Assembly: GCF_032854445.1 (NCBI RefSeq)
Contig: NC_088307.1
Coordinates: 26,548,046 to 26,612,045 of the forward strand
Direction of reading: 5' to 3'
DNA length: 64,000 nt
Source of the DNA: Liolophura sinensis
Taxonomy: Eukaryota > Mollusca > Polyplacophora > Chitonida > Chitonidae
Part shown: piece by piece, positions 1-10,039 of the stretch
Numbering within the stretch: the first letter of the stretch is position 1
How the letters are laid out: every line of letters starts with the position of its first letter
Notes under the pieces: model-generated
What the model was told of the DNA's origin: nothing
Database searches by the model: none
Seen by the model: the letters and a program-made list of their open reading frames with translations, nothing else
Program-made: the position numbers and the translations under genes

Positions 1-464
1 TCTCTGGGAATTACAGGATTTTTTTGAAAATTACAATTATCTTATTAAGTTATAGTTTCACTGAAAATGTCATTCCATTTTGTATTTCTGGGTTTATTGA
101 TTAACTGGCATTTACATATATTTTTTGTGGCTTTTATGCTAAGAAGCCCACAGTTCAAACAAAGCTGAAAAGAAAACCTAAAGGAAGTTTGCTCTCAATG
201 TAGACATTTATTTTTTTTTCAGTTCTGTATTGCTAACCAGCATTATGACATCAGTTCCGCTGATAACGACGGCCTACATAAACTTAAGGCGAAGATTTAT
301 TTCACAGTCGAAGTATTCGTTGTTTATACAAGTAAAGGTTAATACTTATTTTTTGCCCGGTTTGAAGTACCTGTTTGTGTAGCATAATTACATGGGCAAA
401 AAATATATATTTCACAATGCATGAACAGAGACATGAACAACCAAGTACACGTTTGCGTCACGAT

Positions 465-597
465 TAATTTATTTCACTGATGTTTATCGCCGTACTCAAG
501 AATATTTCACTTATACGACGGCGGTCAGCATCATGGTAGGAGGAACGCACAACCTCCCGCAGGTTGCTGCAGACCTTTCCACGTACGGCTGGAGATG
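465..597 (-). repeat. SINE-A copy, internally shortened
   Basis: Read on the + strand, it starts with the reversed SINE-A tail (GCCGTACTCAAGAATATTTC), runs through the core (GGCGGTCAGCATCATGG) and ends in the region next to the tRNA head (CACGTACGGCTGGAGATG). Part of the core is missing and so is the head. The flanks 1-464 and 598-1040 show no gene, only AT-rich sequence with a short TA-rich run near 900-920. Confidence 0.85.
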
Positions 598-1040
598 TCT
601 TGTCGATTTTGCAGGTCTCCAGTTTGCTTTTTCATTATCATGTAGACATATTTTCACATCAGTATAGTGGATTTACTACCCTTTGCATATGTAATGCACG
701 TTCCAAGGGCATACAGAAGGAAAAGTAAAGTTTCCCAGCACTTCAATTGATAATAGCCAAACCTTACGTACGTTCTGAAAAAGGATTACACTATATCACG
801 AAGTCCCTAACTTGATTATCAGTTTTAATAGGAGACAGAGGGAAGTGCAGACTATGTGCCAGTCATGGAAGGACAAAAAAACTACTCACCTGTGAATAAT
901 ATATATCTATATATATATATGTATGTGATCCTGTAAATCTTTGGGGAAAATATCTGACTGTCAGACCGGAATCCCTGCTCTCTGTCTACGTCAATTAATG
1001 TCTGGGCTCTTGGATTCCTTCTTCTTTTGGCGTTGAACAG

Positions 1041-1222
1041 ATGGCGGCGATGAATGTTCCGAGAAATATTTTAGTTTAGAGCTGTTGGTGGAAATCCTTA
1101 CACATCGATTAACATGGCTTTACGACCTGAAGAGACAACACCCTGCAGTTGCTATTGAGAAATATAAAACGCTGGATCCTTATCGTCCACTTAATTCTTT
1201 TGTCAGAACGCTTTGGCAACAG
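1041..1222 (+). CDS. Candidate internal exon of an unrecognised gene
   Basis: A pyrimidine-rich tract ending TTGAACAG precedes position 1041, and CAACAG/GTAAAC follows position 1222, so both splice signals are present. The frame between them is open for about 60 codons (from GGDECSEKYF to RTLWQQ) and reads like protein, with a leucine-rich helix (SLELLVEILTHRLTWLYDL). I do not recognise the family and see no neighbouring exon. The alternative is a chance open frame: ATGGCGGCG at 1041 opens another frame that stops after 12 codons. Only the splice-site pairing and composition support the call. Confidence 0.25.
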
Positions 1223-3439
1223 GTAAACTCTTCCAAGACTTGCCCGCCATGTTATCTCGCTCACGCGCCTTTTTCGTTTTATCTTTTTCTTGTTTCTTCC
1301 AGCAGTCTTTCTCAAAAGCGTTCCGCTTGTAAGGAGTTTGGTGCAATTGTATTCTAAATTCTACTAGACCCTCCTGCTGCTTAGACCAAGCTACTGTCTA
1401 CTGGTCTAAGATACTCTGGCCGTGTGGCAAAATCCGCGCGCTGAGTTAACGCGTTTGTTCGTGACAATTAGCTCTTCACGTAGCCTGCGATTTTAGCTCG
1501 TCCAATGGTATCGCTCGCGTGCGCACATTCTTTTATCCGTATACTAGCGCCCACTTTACGACACGCTGTCCCACGACGGCCCCTAACACCTAGACGTTTG
1601 CTCTGAGCATATAACCAGATCAAGCGTTGTATTTATAACAATAGCACCGTCGCCAGACTTCTATTTAAGCTTGGGCACGTCACCAATATATTTCTGATAT
1701 TGTGAGCAGATAATTCCGTTTAATTGACAAGGTGGTTTAGGGACTGGTCTCCGCACACAAAGAGTGCGGATGGTGTCCACTGAGTCAGACGGTGTAGCGA
1801 TATCAGCAATGGGGATGGGTCATAAACTAGATAGCGGGTCGTCGTCAGGAAACAGGCGGGAGATTCGCGAACAGTCCCACAATCAAAGACATCCTCTCTT
1901 CATCGTCCTACGTAATGATGGTAGGCCGAAACGTGGCAACTCCCCTGAAGGGAGAGCATTAAAACTACTGCAATCGGACAGGCAATGAAAAATGACACTA
2001 ATGTACTTTACGCCTAACAGAGTCGGTGTTGTTAATGTTGGCACCATTCTATTTCTCTGAATAATTCTAGAAACCGAACTTATCTTGCGGTCAATTTAGG
2101 TAACGCTCTCTACAAGCTAACTGTTTATAGCTCCATGGGGATTAGCCCACCGCCTAATTAATTGTTAACGAGCCATTTTGCCAGTGTGGAGATTTCGGGA
2201 AGTTTTGTTTTCCTTGGTATTGTGAGTGACATGTCATTACCGGATAATGATTAACCCGCTAAACCATTTGCTGTCACTATAAAATAAATTGTAATTTTCA
2301 CATCGTCAGACAATGTCGTTATTCAGTAGATGACACAGGACAAATAGGGAGAGTAGAGACGATGAGCCTTAATAGCGTGGTCTGTCGCCAGGTTTCATCG
2401 AATTAACCTCAAATCTGATATATAATGTCCTAATATAGACGCTACGGTTCAACACATACAGACCTCGGGGAGGGGTGAGGACATTTTTATATTCTATAAC
2501 GATCAAGTTGTCAGCTTTTGGATAATTATCATGTTAATTAAATTATTCGTTTTGATGTTACTTTTCTATTACCTGATCGTAAATTGAACATCCTTGTTTT
2601 AACATCGCACACCTTAGAATCTGCAGGGAGCGTTTCGTTGTCGTTCAGGTGTCTGTGTTTTGATAACTAGTGCACAAGAGGTGTAGAATCAAACCCTACC
2701 ACATGTCGATGGTTTACCCAGGACATTCCTGTCTCCTCAAGTGATAAAACTGAGTGTAATGGTATTTTATTGAAAAATTAATTTCGACGTCATATGATAA
2801 TCAAATAAGTAAACAGATTCTTCTTATATTTCGCAATGAAGCAAATTTCGGTTCAGTTCCGACATTTATCTGTTTCATGCCAGGATGCATTTCAACCTAA
2901 ATTCGATCAATGTCATTAGCTACCACAAGACACAAGACACTGATCATTCTTTCGAAAAAAAATAAGATGGATATCCACGATGTTTTGTGTAGCTCTGTAA
3001 CTAAGTTTATATTAGCCATTGTACCTTATATAATATTGAATGCGCAGATATAGTTGTTTCGTCTTGAAATCAGTTTTACTAACTTTCGGCTACCGATGAT
3101 ATCTTCGAGAAATAATATACTAAACCCAACGTTACGGCTTGCAGCGCCCCATTCATTACTCGGCTGTTTCACACAATGCTCGTTATTCCGCTATTGCCAT
3201 TAGCAGGTGAAAAGATGAACCTTTGGAAAGCTAATTCTACTCTCAACTATGCGATCGCTACAAAATCCCCCCCCCCCCTTCCCAGGCAGGTCATCGTGAC
3301 ATAACCATGCTTTGTAACACTTAGTATCATGGCCACTTTCATATTTTTCTCTCTTTTGTTCGACTCCTCTACTCGACCCCACTTTTATTTTACTGCGTCT
3401 GCACCTCTTGTACTTTTCTTTACGAATACATGTGTTCAC
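1223..3439. other. Intergenic, no gene recognised
   Basis: Open frames here are short (the longest + frame is 74 codons at 1764-1988) and none has a recognisable motif. Nothing here resembles the dispersed repeats described elsewhere. A C11 run occurs near 3267-3278. Confidence 0.5.
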
Positions 3440-3595
3440 CTGGATGATGTAATAAAGACTTAAAGAGCAGCAATGACAGTGTGATAACTGGCAAATGGTC
3501 ACACGTAACCGGTGAAATACGGTCCCTTTTCAATTTACCTCTCAGATAGGGTTTTATTCTAACTGTTCACGTCAGAATCACTACATTAAATGCTC
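3440..3595 (+). repeat. R3 dispersed repeat, partial
   Basis: Shares the R3 core: GTGATAACTGGCAAATGGTC, then ACACGTAACCGGTGAAATAC, then AGGGTTTTATTCTAACTGTT. About ten copies of this core occur in the window. I see no coding capacity and no tRNA-like head, so the class is unknown. Confidence 0.75.
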
Positions 3596-3984
3596 GTCCA
3601 CCTTCTATCGCTCTCCTTCCTTCGACTGTGTCGTTTCACTCTATTTCCATTCTACCAATAACGGTAAAACCATTTATCAGTTGTTATGGGGTTGGATAAT
3701 TTCAGGTATATATACACTTGACTGCGACACAGTTTATATAGATATAACCAAAGAATAAGGTGATTTGTATTATCTTAACTCCAAGCTGGTATGCAAAAAA
3801 CTAATCTGGAGTCTATAGTCACGTTCAAGGCATTCAAGGCTATCACAACAATACTATCAGGGCATGTTGAAGAGGCGCAGAAAAACGAGCAGCCTACTTC
3901 AAGTTTTGACTTCGTTACTGACTTTACTGTTACTCAGATATATATTGGCGAAGGTGTTATACTTTTACCAGTGCCTCCAACATC

Positions 3985-4430
3985 CTTCCTTGTATCTAGT
4001 ACGTGCTGGTCTTTTAAGTCCCAATAGCACCATCAGATGCTAGGAAGGAAACACAACATCGTTGACGACAATTTTTCAATGGACTTCAATCCATCCATAA
4101 AGGGTAAACTAGCACTATCAGATGCTAGGGAGGGTATTCTTACCATCAGTTATGTGCCTTGAATTCAATTCCACTCAGGCGTCTTCCCTTCCTTGTATGT
4201 GGTACATACTGGTGTAAATTTTCAATTAGGACTATCACATTCTAGGAAAGGAAAGTTCTACTATTTCTGCTTTGATAGTGGTTGTAAATTTATTACATCT
4301 ATAAGTCTGCTATTTTCACTTGGAAAGAGTTATAGCAGCCGTTGTTTAGGTTATAGTGTCTTTCTTTGTATCTAGTAGGCCCTACTTGCTGGTTTTGCAA
4401 ATTCTATTAGCACTATTAGATGCTTAGGAC
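3985..4430. repeat. Degenerate tandem repeat, about 170-210 bp period
   Basis: CCTTGTATCTAGTACGTGCTGG near 3988 recurs in altered form near 4191 and 4365. Each is followed by a variant of AGCACCATCAGATGCTAGGA (near 4026, 4110, 4222 and 4408). The units are too diverged to define exactly. Confidence 0.5.
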
Positions 4431-4726
4431 GGCAAGCTTCAATTTCTTAATGCGATTGTCTTAAGAGTACCTTAAAATTTACTGCTAAAAGTCTGCCATT
4501 GCGATATTTCTTCATTCTGTAGAGGAGCATATTTACGTTTCGTTCATTAGTCTCTTGTTTTGGACTGAGCAGTAATTTTTTAAGAAAGGAAAGACAGCAG
4601 GAATTCACACAGAGTAAACATTTTCTGCGCTTCTACTCGCCAGACACATTTTTCTCAACTGCCAATCCAAGCTTAAAGTACTTCATTTTCTCCCCATATA
4701 AACTGTACAACATAATTACACACGTA

Positions 4727-4880
4727 CAGCATAGAGAGTAAAACCAGAGCACCGACGATAGTGTGATAGACGTAGAGCATAGAGAGTAAAACCGGAGCAG
4801 CGACGACTGTCTGATAGACGTAAAGCATAAAGAGTAAAACCAGAGCAACAACGACAGAGTGATAGGCGCACAGCATAGAG
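4727..4880 (+). repeat. 48-bp tandem repeat at the front of an R3 copy
   Basis: AGCATAGAGAGTAAAACC followed by AGAGCA and a GATAG motif recurs at 48-bp steps, about 3.2 units. Because 48 is a multiple of three, the complement stays open in several frames with a 16-residue repeat (FYSLC...). I regard those frames as artefacts. Confidence 0.8.
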
Positions 4881-5110
4881 ACGGTGTGGTAACTGGCAAA
4901 TGGTCACACGTAACTGGTGAAATGCAGCCTCTTGTCAATTTACCTCAGTCAAGGTTTTATTCTAAGTCTTCATCCAAATGCATAAATAGTAGCAATTTAC
5001 ACGCCCCCTAGCATCATGGCTTAGGCAGAATTAGGTCAAAAAGGTGCAGTGATATTAATTTCTATCCATTAGACGTTACGGGCCTGGAATTACTAAAAAA
5101 AATCTGAGTA
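4881..5110 (+). repeat. R3 dispersed repeat, long copy
   Basis: Continues directly from the 48-bp array: AACTGGCAAATGGTCACACG, then the CCTCAGTCAAGGTTTTATTC segment, AATTTACACGCCCCCTAGCA, and a terminal part containing TTAGACGTTACGGGCCTGG. Confidence 0.8.
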
Positions 5111-5314
5111 ATTTTGAGGACCAACGTGTGAACTTTATTTTCAGCGGCATATATAGGAAAGACATGATAAACCATGATGTCCATCAGTGATGTAAGCCGG
5201 ATAAGGCGATCATCGTTCCATCGCTAGGCCATGCCACGAAGAGATGACGCGATGGTGCGAAGCGTACACGTTGGTGCGCGAGGAAGCAGTTTATCTATGC
5301 ACTTACTAGAGGAA

Positions 5315-5545
5315 TATAATAAAAGACAGCGTGATAATTGGCAAATAGTCATCCGTAACCGGTGAAATGATGCATCTTGCCATTTACCTGAGTTAGGGTT
5401 CATTCTAAATTTCACGTGTGTTAGGGTTTATTCTAACTGTTCGCGTGAGTTAGGTTTTATTCTAACTGTTCACGTGAGTTAGAATTTATTCTATAACTGC
5501 TCATTTAAATGGTTAAATAGTAGTTAATTACACACCTCTTAGCAC
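5315..5545 (+). repeat. R3 copy with internal amplification
   Basis: R3 core with the segment GAGTTAGGGTTTATTCTAACTGTTC-like repeated about four times at roughly 30-bp steps between 5388 and 5500. The unit diverges by a few bases per copy. Confidence 0.75.
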
Positions 5546-5686
5546 AATAACAGGACAGTTGTATACTGCATACAAAACGTGTCGGATTGCGGAGGAGGCA
5601 GAGGAGGCATGTCGTTGAGTCCGTGCTCTAATCACAGATCAGCGTGGGGTGAACGGTACATGGGTTGGTAGATGGGTGAAGCCCCT

Positions 5687-6224
5687 AAGTACGCCAGACT
5701 CCGTATTTTGGAGTTCTACTACGATTTCATTACTGGATTGTTTGACAGATATGACTGGGACTACTGTGAGATGAACAGAGACTCGGCTTGCATGGCTTGA
5801 TCTGGCACGGACTGGGAATGCTTGGTCAAACCTCAGCTGCGGGCAGCGTACGAAGCGGAGCTGGACAAGTGGTTGCGCCGACGCGACCACTACGAGTTTG
5901 ATAAACTCACTCCGGGGCTCTTCAAAGTCGGGTGGACCGATGACGCCATCAGATTGTGTTGGAAGACAAACTATTATTACGGCGCAGAGTGGAATTGCAA
6001 AGATAAACTCTCCTGAAAAAGTCGTTAGTGCTCGGGGTGTGGACAAGGACTTATACCTTTCTGTGTTGTGCAGCTATCAAAGCGCTAGTAGAGTGAACCG
6101 AGCTATGCGTATGCGGAGAAGCACCATGTATTCCTACACGCAGCACAAAGACGCGTTTACTTATTTTTACGGGAAGCGTAAAGGACTGCCGGATGGTTTG
6201 AACACCACTTACCTGGACATTTGA
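5687..6224 (+). pseudogene. Polinton/adintovirus-type DNA polymerase B, C-terminal fragment
   Basis: About 178 codons survive of the palm/thumb end of the protein-primed type-B DNA polymerase found in Polinton/Maverick-like elements. The reading starts with KYARLRILEFYYDF and passes a degenerate YCEMNRDSACMA where the family has its catalytic D-T-D-S metal-binding motif. It then hits a TGA at 5798-5800, continues with LVKPQLRAAYEAEL and LTPGLFKVGW, shifts frame near 6010-6030, and ends with AFTYFYGKRKGLPDG and NTTYLDI before a stop at 6222-6224. Everything N-terminal (exonuclease, TPR domains) is absent to the left. The stop, the frameshift and the altered catalytic residues make it a dead copy. 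The family call is from recognition, not from a search. Confidence 0.75.
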
Positions 6225-6329
6225 CCTGACTATCAGCAACTGTTATGCCATTACCTTTTGTCTTGCCGTGAAGGCGAAATAATTACAAGTCATACACACT
6301 GTATGCCTGTGTCATCCAATTGACTGTCC

Positions 6330-6560
6330 ATTTATTTATAGAGCGGGGTTAATACACCTTGAACAGGAAAACACAGAAAGTTATTTCCACCAACTGGCTG
6401 GTTGAGTGATAAAAACGTGGACTGGACCCCAAACTGGCTGTCCACCCAGTCGAACATCATTAAGTCGTTATCGTACCGCGTGCACGACGTGTTGAACGTG
6501 TATACAATAGCGTCCAGGGGATGGCCTCGAGCCTGCTAAGTTACGTAATACACACAACAC
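6330..6560 (-). pseudogene. Possible small element ORF, unrecognised
   Basis: On the - strand, between the polymerase and capsid remnants, a protein-like stretch can be read with DAIVYTFNTS, YDNDLMMFDWVDSQF and FPVQGVLTPL. It lies where Polinton-type elements carry virion or protease genes, but I do not recognise the family. It has none of the motifs I would expect of an adenain-like protease. Confidence 0.25.
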
Positions 6561-6689
6561 TGCCCGCACACATCGGTGTCAAGACACAGACGCCGATCAT
6601 TCCACGTCCAGTGGTGTGTTCTTCGGTTGAGCCAAGGGGTGATATCAGCGTGGAGAGGTGGCAGTCTGTAAGAATCAAATTATTCTCTC

Positions 6690-7780
6690 CGGAGACAAGG
6701 TGGGTTCGGACACACGTCAATGAAGACGGCCACCCAGGGTTGCCCGGGGCGAAGGCACGTTTCGGTGTTGATGACGCAGGCCCAAGGCCCGCCTGTCACT
6801 CGGCGAGGGGAGTGGACCCGAGCGTAGACATCCAGCAGGACGGCCCGGGTACACGCGTCCGACTGTAGGGCCTTTCTGAACTAGGTTCAGTTGGTGATCG
6901 TGGTGGAGGTGTCAAGTCGAAACACAACAGCGCGTTGCCTTTGGCGAACGTGGTGCGGAGAATATTGTTCCCCTCGTCGTGGAACACTTTCCCTTTGTTT
7001 GTAAAAAGGTTCACGAACGTTCTGAGGAAATTCCCGTGCTCAAAGCTGGGTGTCAGGGGCTTTACAGAAATTCGAGGCCCACCGACTTGCAGGGCGACGA
7101 AGTTGTGGAAGTGCTGTAAATGGAAAGGGCTTTCACGGTAGCTCCGGTCAAAAGCCGTGTTGCTCACGCATTCCACCTCCAGTCGCGTTGGTAAACTACC
7201 CAGAAACAGGTTTTGCTCGTTGATGAGGGTGTTGCCTTTGGGCACGGAGAAATATTTTATCAGCACCCGGTTCAGAGGGTGCTTGGCTTTGTCCAACGCT
7301 TTTAAATGTCCCAGTTGAACAACGCTTGTCACTTTGACTTTGCGCACAAAGACCAACACCTTTTTCAAAGGGGTCTTATAGTGAGGTTTGTCCTCACTGG
7401 ACATCAAGGCAAACGCGTTCTTGGCTGGAGTGAGTCGGTTGCGGAGGTCCATGTTATTGAGCAGGTGGCGGCGTTGCAGGGACATGTCGCAGTGAAGGAG
7501 CCCCAGTATGTCTACCTGTCGACTTTCGGCGATGAGCTGCAGTCGTTTGTGAAACCCGCTGTTGCTTTCATCCATCCTGTCAAAGACCCCGGCTCCGTCC
7601 GTGTACCACAAAGCGGTGGACAGCTGGGTGTTCTTAGTCTCCATGCCGCATGACAACAACGTCTCCATATTGGCGCGGTACGGGTACATGTTCGTGAAAG
7701 CTGTGACGAATTTGTCCTTCAGGGAGACGACCTGTTGCCATAGAGAAATGCAGCCATAGACTGGTCGGACCTACACTCTT
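6690..7780 (-). pseudogene. F54H12.2-like double-jelly-roll capsid protein remnant
   Basis: An open - strand frame of 297 codons (7689-6796) matches the animal 'uncharacterized protein F54H12.2-like' family, regarded as a major capsid-type protein of Polinton-like viruses. Anchor motifs are YPYRANMETLLSCG, ESRQVDILG, FVRKVKV, FSVPKGN, PSFEHGNFLRTF and CFDLTPPP. Upstream of the first ATG the family match continues (SLKDKFVTAFTN), then breaks near 7780 where it abuts the penton-like remnant. At the C-terminus the frame shifts near 6880 and again later, where DVYARV resembles the usual ending. The N-terminal quarter is missing, so it is non-functional as a virion gene despite the long open centre. 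Confidence 0.7.
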
Positions 7781-7784
7781 TTCG

Positions 7785-8395
7785 GCCTTCAGTGCCTTTC
7801 TATCGCCAAACGCATCGCTGCACGGCCGTATCCCGAAACACAGGCTACAGGGGGATGCATTCCAGGAATGTCTTGGAGATGAGCTGGCCGTACTTTCTTT
7901 CCGAGGTCACCAGCCGCAGCAGTGGAGCGAACGTGTTTCACACCAAACATGACTCGTCAATGTCCGTGTACACATACAGCGTTGGCGTGGCCGCTTGTAA
8001 AGGCTCGGCACCGACGTGTATCAGATCCACTGGCCCCATTATTCAGCTGTACGGCAAACGCAAGAGCTGCTTAAGACACGGGCTGAAACCGAGCCCATAT
8101 TGCTTCTGAAAGCCTATGGTGTATTTCCGATGCACATCGTCGAAACTGAACTTCAACAGTCCTGTCAGGGCCTTGGTGAGCGCGTTGGGCGAGGGGTAAT
8201 AGCCTTCCGACAAGGTTCACTTATGCCTAGCGCGGGTGCGAGTCTTTGACATATAACACTTCGTCTTCCCGAACGTTGTACCAGCTGCGGGGGTACTGTA
8301 TTTCTAGCTGGCATTTGCGTGTTGAAATGTGCCGGCATTGTTGGGGATGTAGCGGGGAGAGCTATTACTGGTCAGCGAAACATCTTGGTGGGGTG
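7785..8395 (-). pseudogene. Penton-like minor capsid protein remnant
   Basis: Read on the - strand in shifting frames. Recognisable pieces are EIQYPRSWYNVRE followed by DEVLYVKDSHPR near 8295-8230, a glycine/phenylalanine-rich middle, IMGPVDLIHVG near 8040-8005 and TLYVYTDIDESC near 7985-7950. The pieces occur in the order expected for the penton-like protein encoded upstream of the F54H12.2-type capsid gene in these elements. Several stops and frameshifts are present. The assignment rests on motif recognition and gene order. Confidence 0.55.
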
Positions 8396-8607
8396 ATCTC
8401 CTGCGGGCGGACTGACCATCTTTCAACCCAGCGAGGTATTTAATACGAACTCTTCCTCAGTGGCAAGATGGCTGGAGACGGACGCAGTCTGCGTCGCATA
8501 TGTTGTCGCCCCGTGGGTCGGCATGGTGTGGTGGCGGGGGTGGTATTGTGGTGGTGATGGTGGGTAGAGACCGTGGTGTGGAGTATTTTTCGGCCGGGGT
8601 GGTGTTT

Positions 8608-8988
8608 CTATCGCTCGGTGTCGCCCCACCATGTTCGGTTGGGTACCCAGTCTCGCGGGATGTTCATGACTCTCAGCCCGCGGTGGAAGAAGCAGGGCAG
8701 CTTTCCGGCGTATGGGGGAGAGTCTCTAAAGTATCCATTTTGCTCAAGCGACCGGGTACTGCGCGGCTTGGTATTGATTTTGAAACGCGCGGTACTGTTG
8801 AAGGGTGTGGTGATACCGCTGTATTTTCTTATTATCCGAGAGGGTCGTGTCAAGGAGGATCGATGCCATCTCTGTGTCGAGCGCGTTGAGAGGTAACTGG
8901 GCACGGGGAACCGGGAGACTTGTGGCGTCTGCGTGAGTGTGTCTAAGAGACGCGTCTCGATCAAGGCCATTTTCTTGGCGTGCTCCAT
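8608..8988 (-). pseudogene. Small conserved Polinton-type ORF, frameshifted
   Basis: Starts at ATG 8988 with MEHAKKMALIETRLLDTL. The conserved downstream half (LDTEMASILLDTTL, then RYHHTLQQYRAF) lies in another frame, between about 8890 and 8790. A short protein of this shape, with one charged and helical segment after a KM-L-I/V opening, is commonly found upstream of the capsid genes in F54H12-type elements; its function is unknown. The start codon overlaps the stop of the upstream pX-like ORF (TAATG on the - strand, 8990-8986). Confidence 0.55.
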
Positions 8989-9335
8989 TACCGCGTGATG
9001 GCATTCATGAGGGCACTGCTGACTGTTGCTGTGATGGGGGCGAGCGGCGCGAGTAGCGCTATAAATAAACCTCCGCGCTGAACAATGCGTTCTTTCTTAT
9101 GCAGAGGAACACTTTTCTTGTCCAAGGTGCGGAGACCCGTCTTGTACCGCTGTTACCTCGCCTTCTGAGCCGGCGTAAGTGGCACGTTTCCATTTAACAC
9201 GTTCTTCGCACGTTCACACAAAACACCGAATTGTTCGACGGGGGTGGGGGGGTGGGGGTGGGGGGGCTCCCGAAGGCAGGAACAGCAAGGATGCGTAACA
9301 TTGGAGCGGGCGTGACATCGGCGACGTTGAAACAA
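8988..9335 (-). pseudogene. pX-like small basic core/capsid-associated protein, broken
   Basis: The upstream part carries CERAKNVLNGNVPLTPAQK. A stop interrupts near 9153, and the reading resumes with LRTLDKKSVPLHKKE and GGLFIALLAPLAP up to a TAA at 8990-8988. A basic linker followed by a Gly/Ala/Leu-rich hydrophobic end is the usual architecture of adenovirus pX-like small proteins in adinto/Polinton elements. The G-rich + strand run 9240-9267 (short G tracts separated by T) lies inside its N-terminal part. Confidence 0.55.
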
Positions 9336-9401
9336 CTGCTGAATCTCTCCAGGGAAGATGTTGGTGCGAAGTCATAGAGGGTGTGGCTTGTTTAAAAAAA
9401 A

Positions 9402-9760
9402 TCAAGCGACCAGCAAGTATCCGTGAGGTTCGGCGTTTTCTTCAAACACCTCGCGCACGTACTGCGTCCGACCAGGTGCTATCTGTTTGGCGATCGTGGC
9501 GCCCCAGCGCACCGGTTTTTGGTGCGGAGGGGGACGACTCAAGCGTACTTGGAGAGAACATCGATGCAGGTAAGTATGTAACAGTTGTTTTCGTTCTCTC
9601 TGCCAGGTGCTCGCATGTCGACCAGATCCGCCTGCCATTGGCTGCCTATACCCCCAACCACGACCCGCTTTTGAGGGTAGCGCTGTCGAGTGGACCGGCG
9701 GAGAGTGTACGTGTCCTGCTGAACCAGCCAAGCCGACACACGGGCCTAACTCACTTTGAG
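9402..9760 (-). pseudogene. Retroviral-type (rve) integrase remnant of the Polinton-like element
   Basis: On the - strand the frame carries VQQDTYTLRRSTRQRYPQKR, then GIGSQWQADLVDM, whose first aspartate is the start of the D,D-35-E core, then NNCYILTCIDVLSKYA. The next codon is TGA (9541-9539) where the family has tryptophan, and VVPLRTKN follows in the same frame, so a single nonsense change breaks the core. Downstream frames decay further and the second catalytic Asp and Glu are not found. Polinton integrases insert the linear element into the host genome; this copy cannot. Confidence 0.7.
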
Positions 9761-10039
9761 TCGCTGGTCTGTCGGACTCGTAGAACAAAGCATGGAAAGC
9801 CATCGACAGGGAGGTCATTCGGGGTGGTCTGACTACGCCTCCCTCGCTGCTCTTCCAGCCAGTGCGAGGCATGGTCCCGTGTCGTCCCTGCGTGTGTGCG
9901 AGGGTAGACATAGGTGTGGCCTGGCGCAGTGCGCGGCCTAGAGTAAGTTGATCTACCCAGATAGAGTAGGTTTTTAGAATTCGAACTCCGGTGTTGTCGA
10001 ATTTGCTGGGGCTGGGAGACGGCCTCGTGCACTACCCGC

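Larger units (their letters stand above)
5560..10030. mobile_element. Decayed Polinton/Maverick-adintovirus-like endogenous element
   Basis: A GC-richer island against the AT-rich surroundings. It holds, from left to right, a + strand polymerase B end and then a - strand block: capsid-like, penton-like, small conserved ORF, pX-like ORF and integrase. Convergent polymerase and virion-gene blocks with an integrase near one end are typical of this group. I could not find terminal inverted repeats, a 6-bp target duplication, a packaging ATPase or a protease, so the borders are approximate and the element is partial. It is an old germline copy, not an active virus. Confidence 0.75.

Noticed and set aside
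4633-4938. Minus-strand 101-codon frame with FYSLC repeats
   Set aside because: It lies on the 48-bp tandem repeat and an R3 repeat. The 16-residue period is simply 48/3.
9402-9911. 169-codon minus frame as a separate gene
   Set aside because: Mostly a shifted frame over the integrase relic; the integrase motifs are in another frame.
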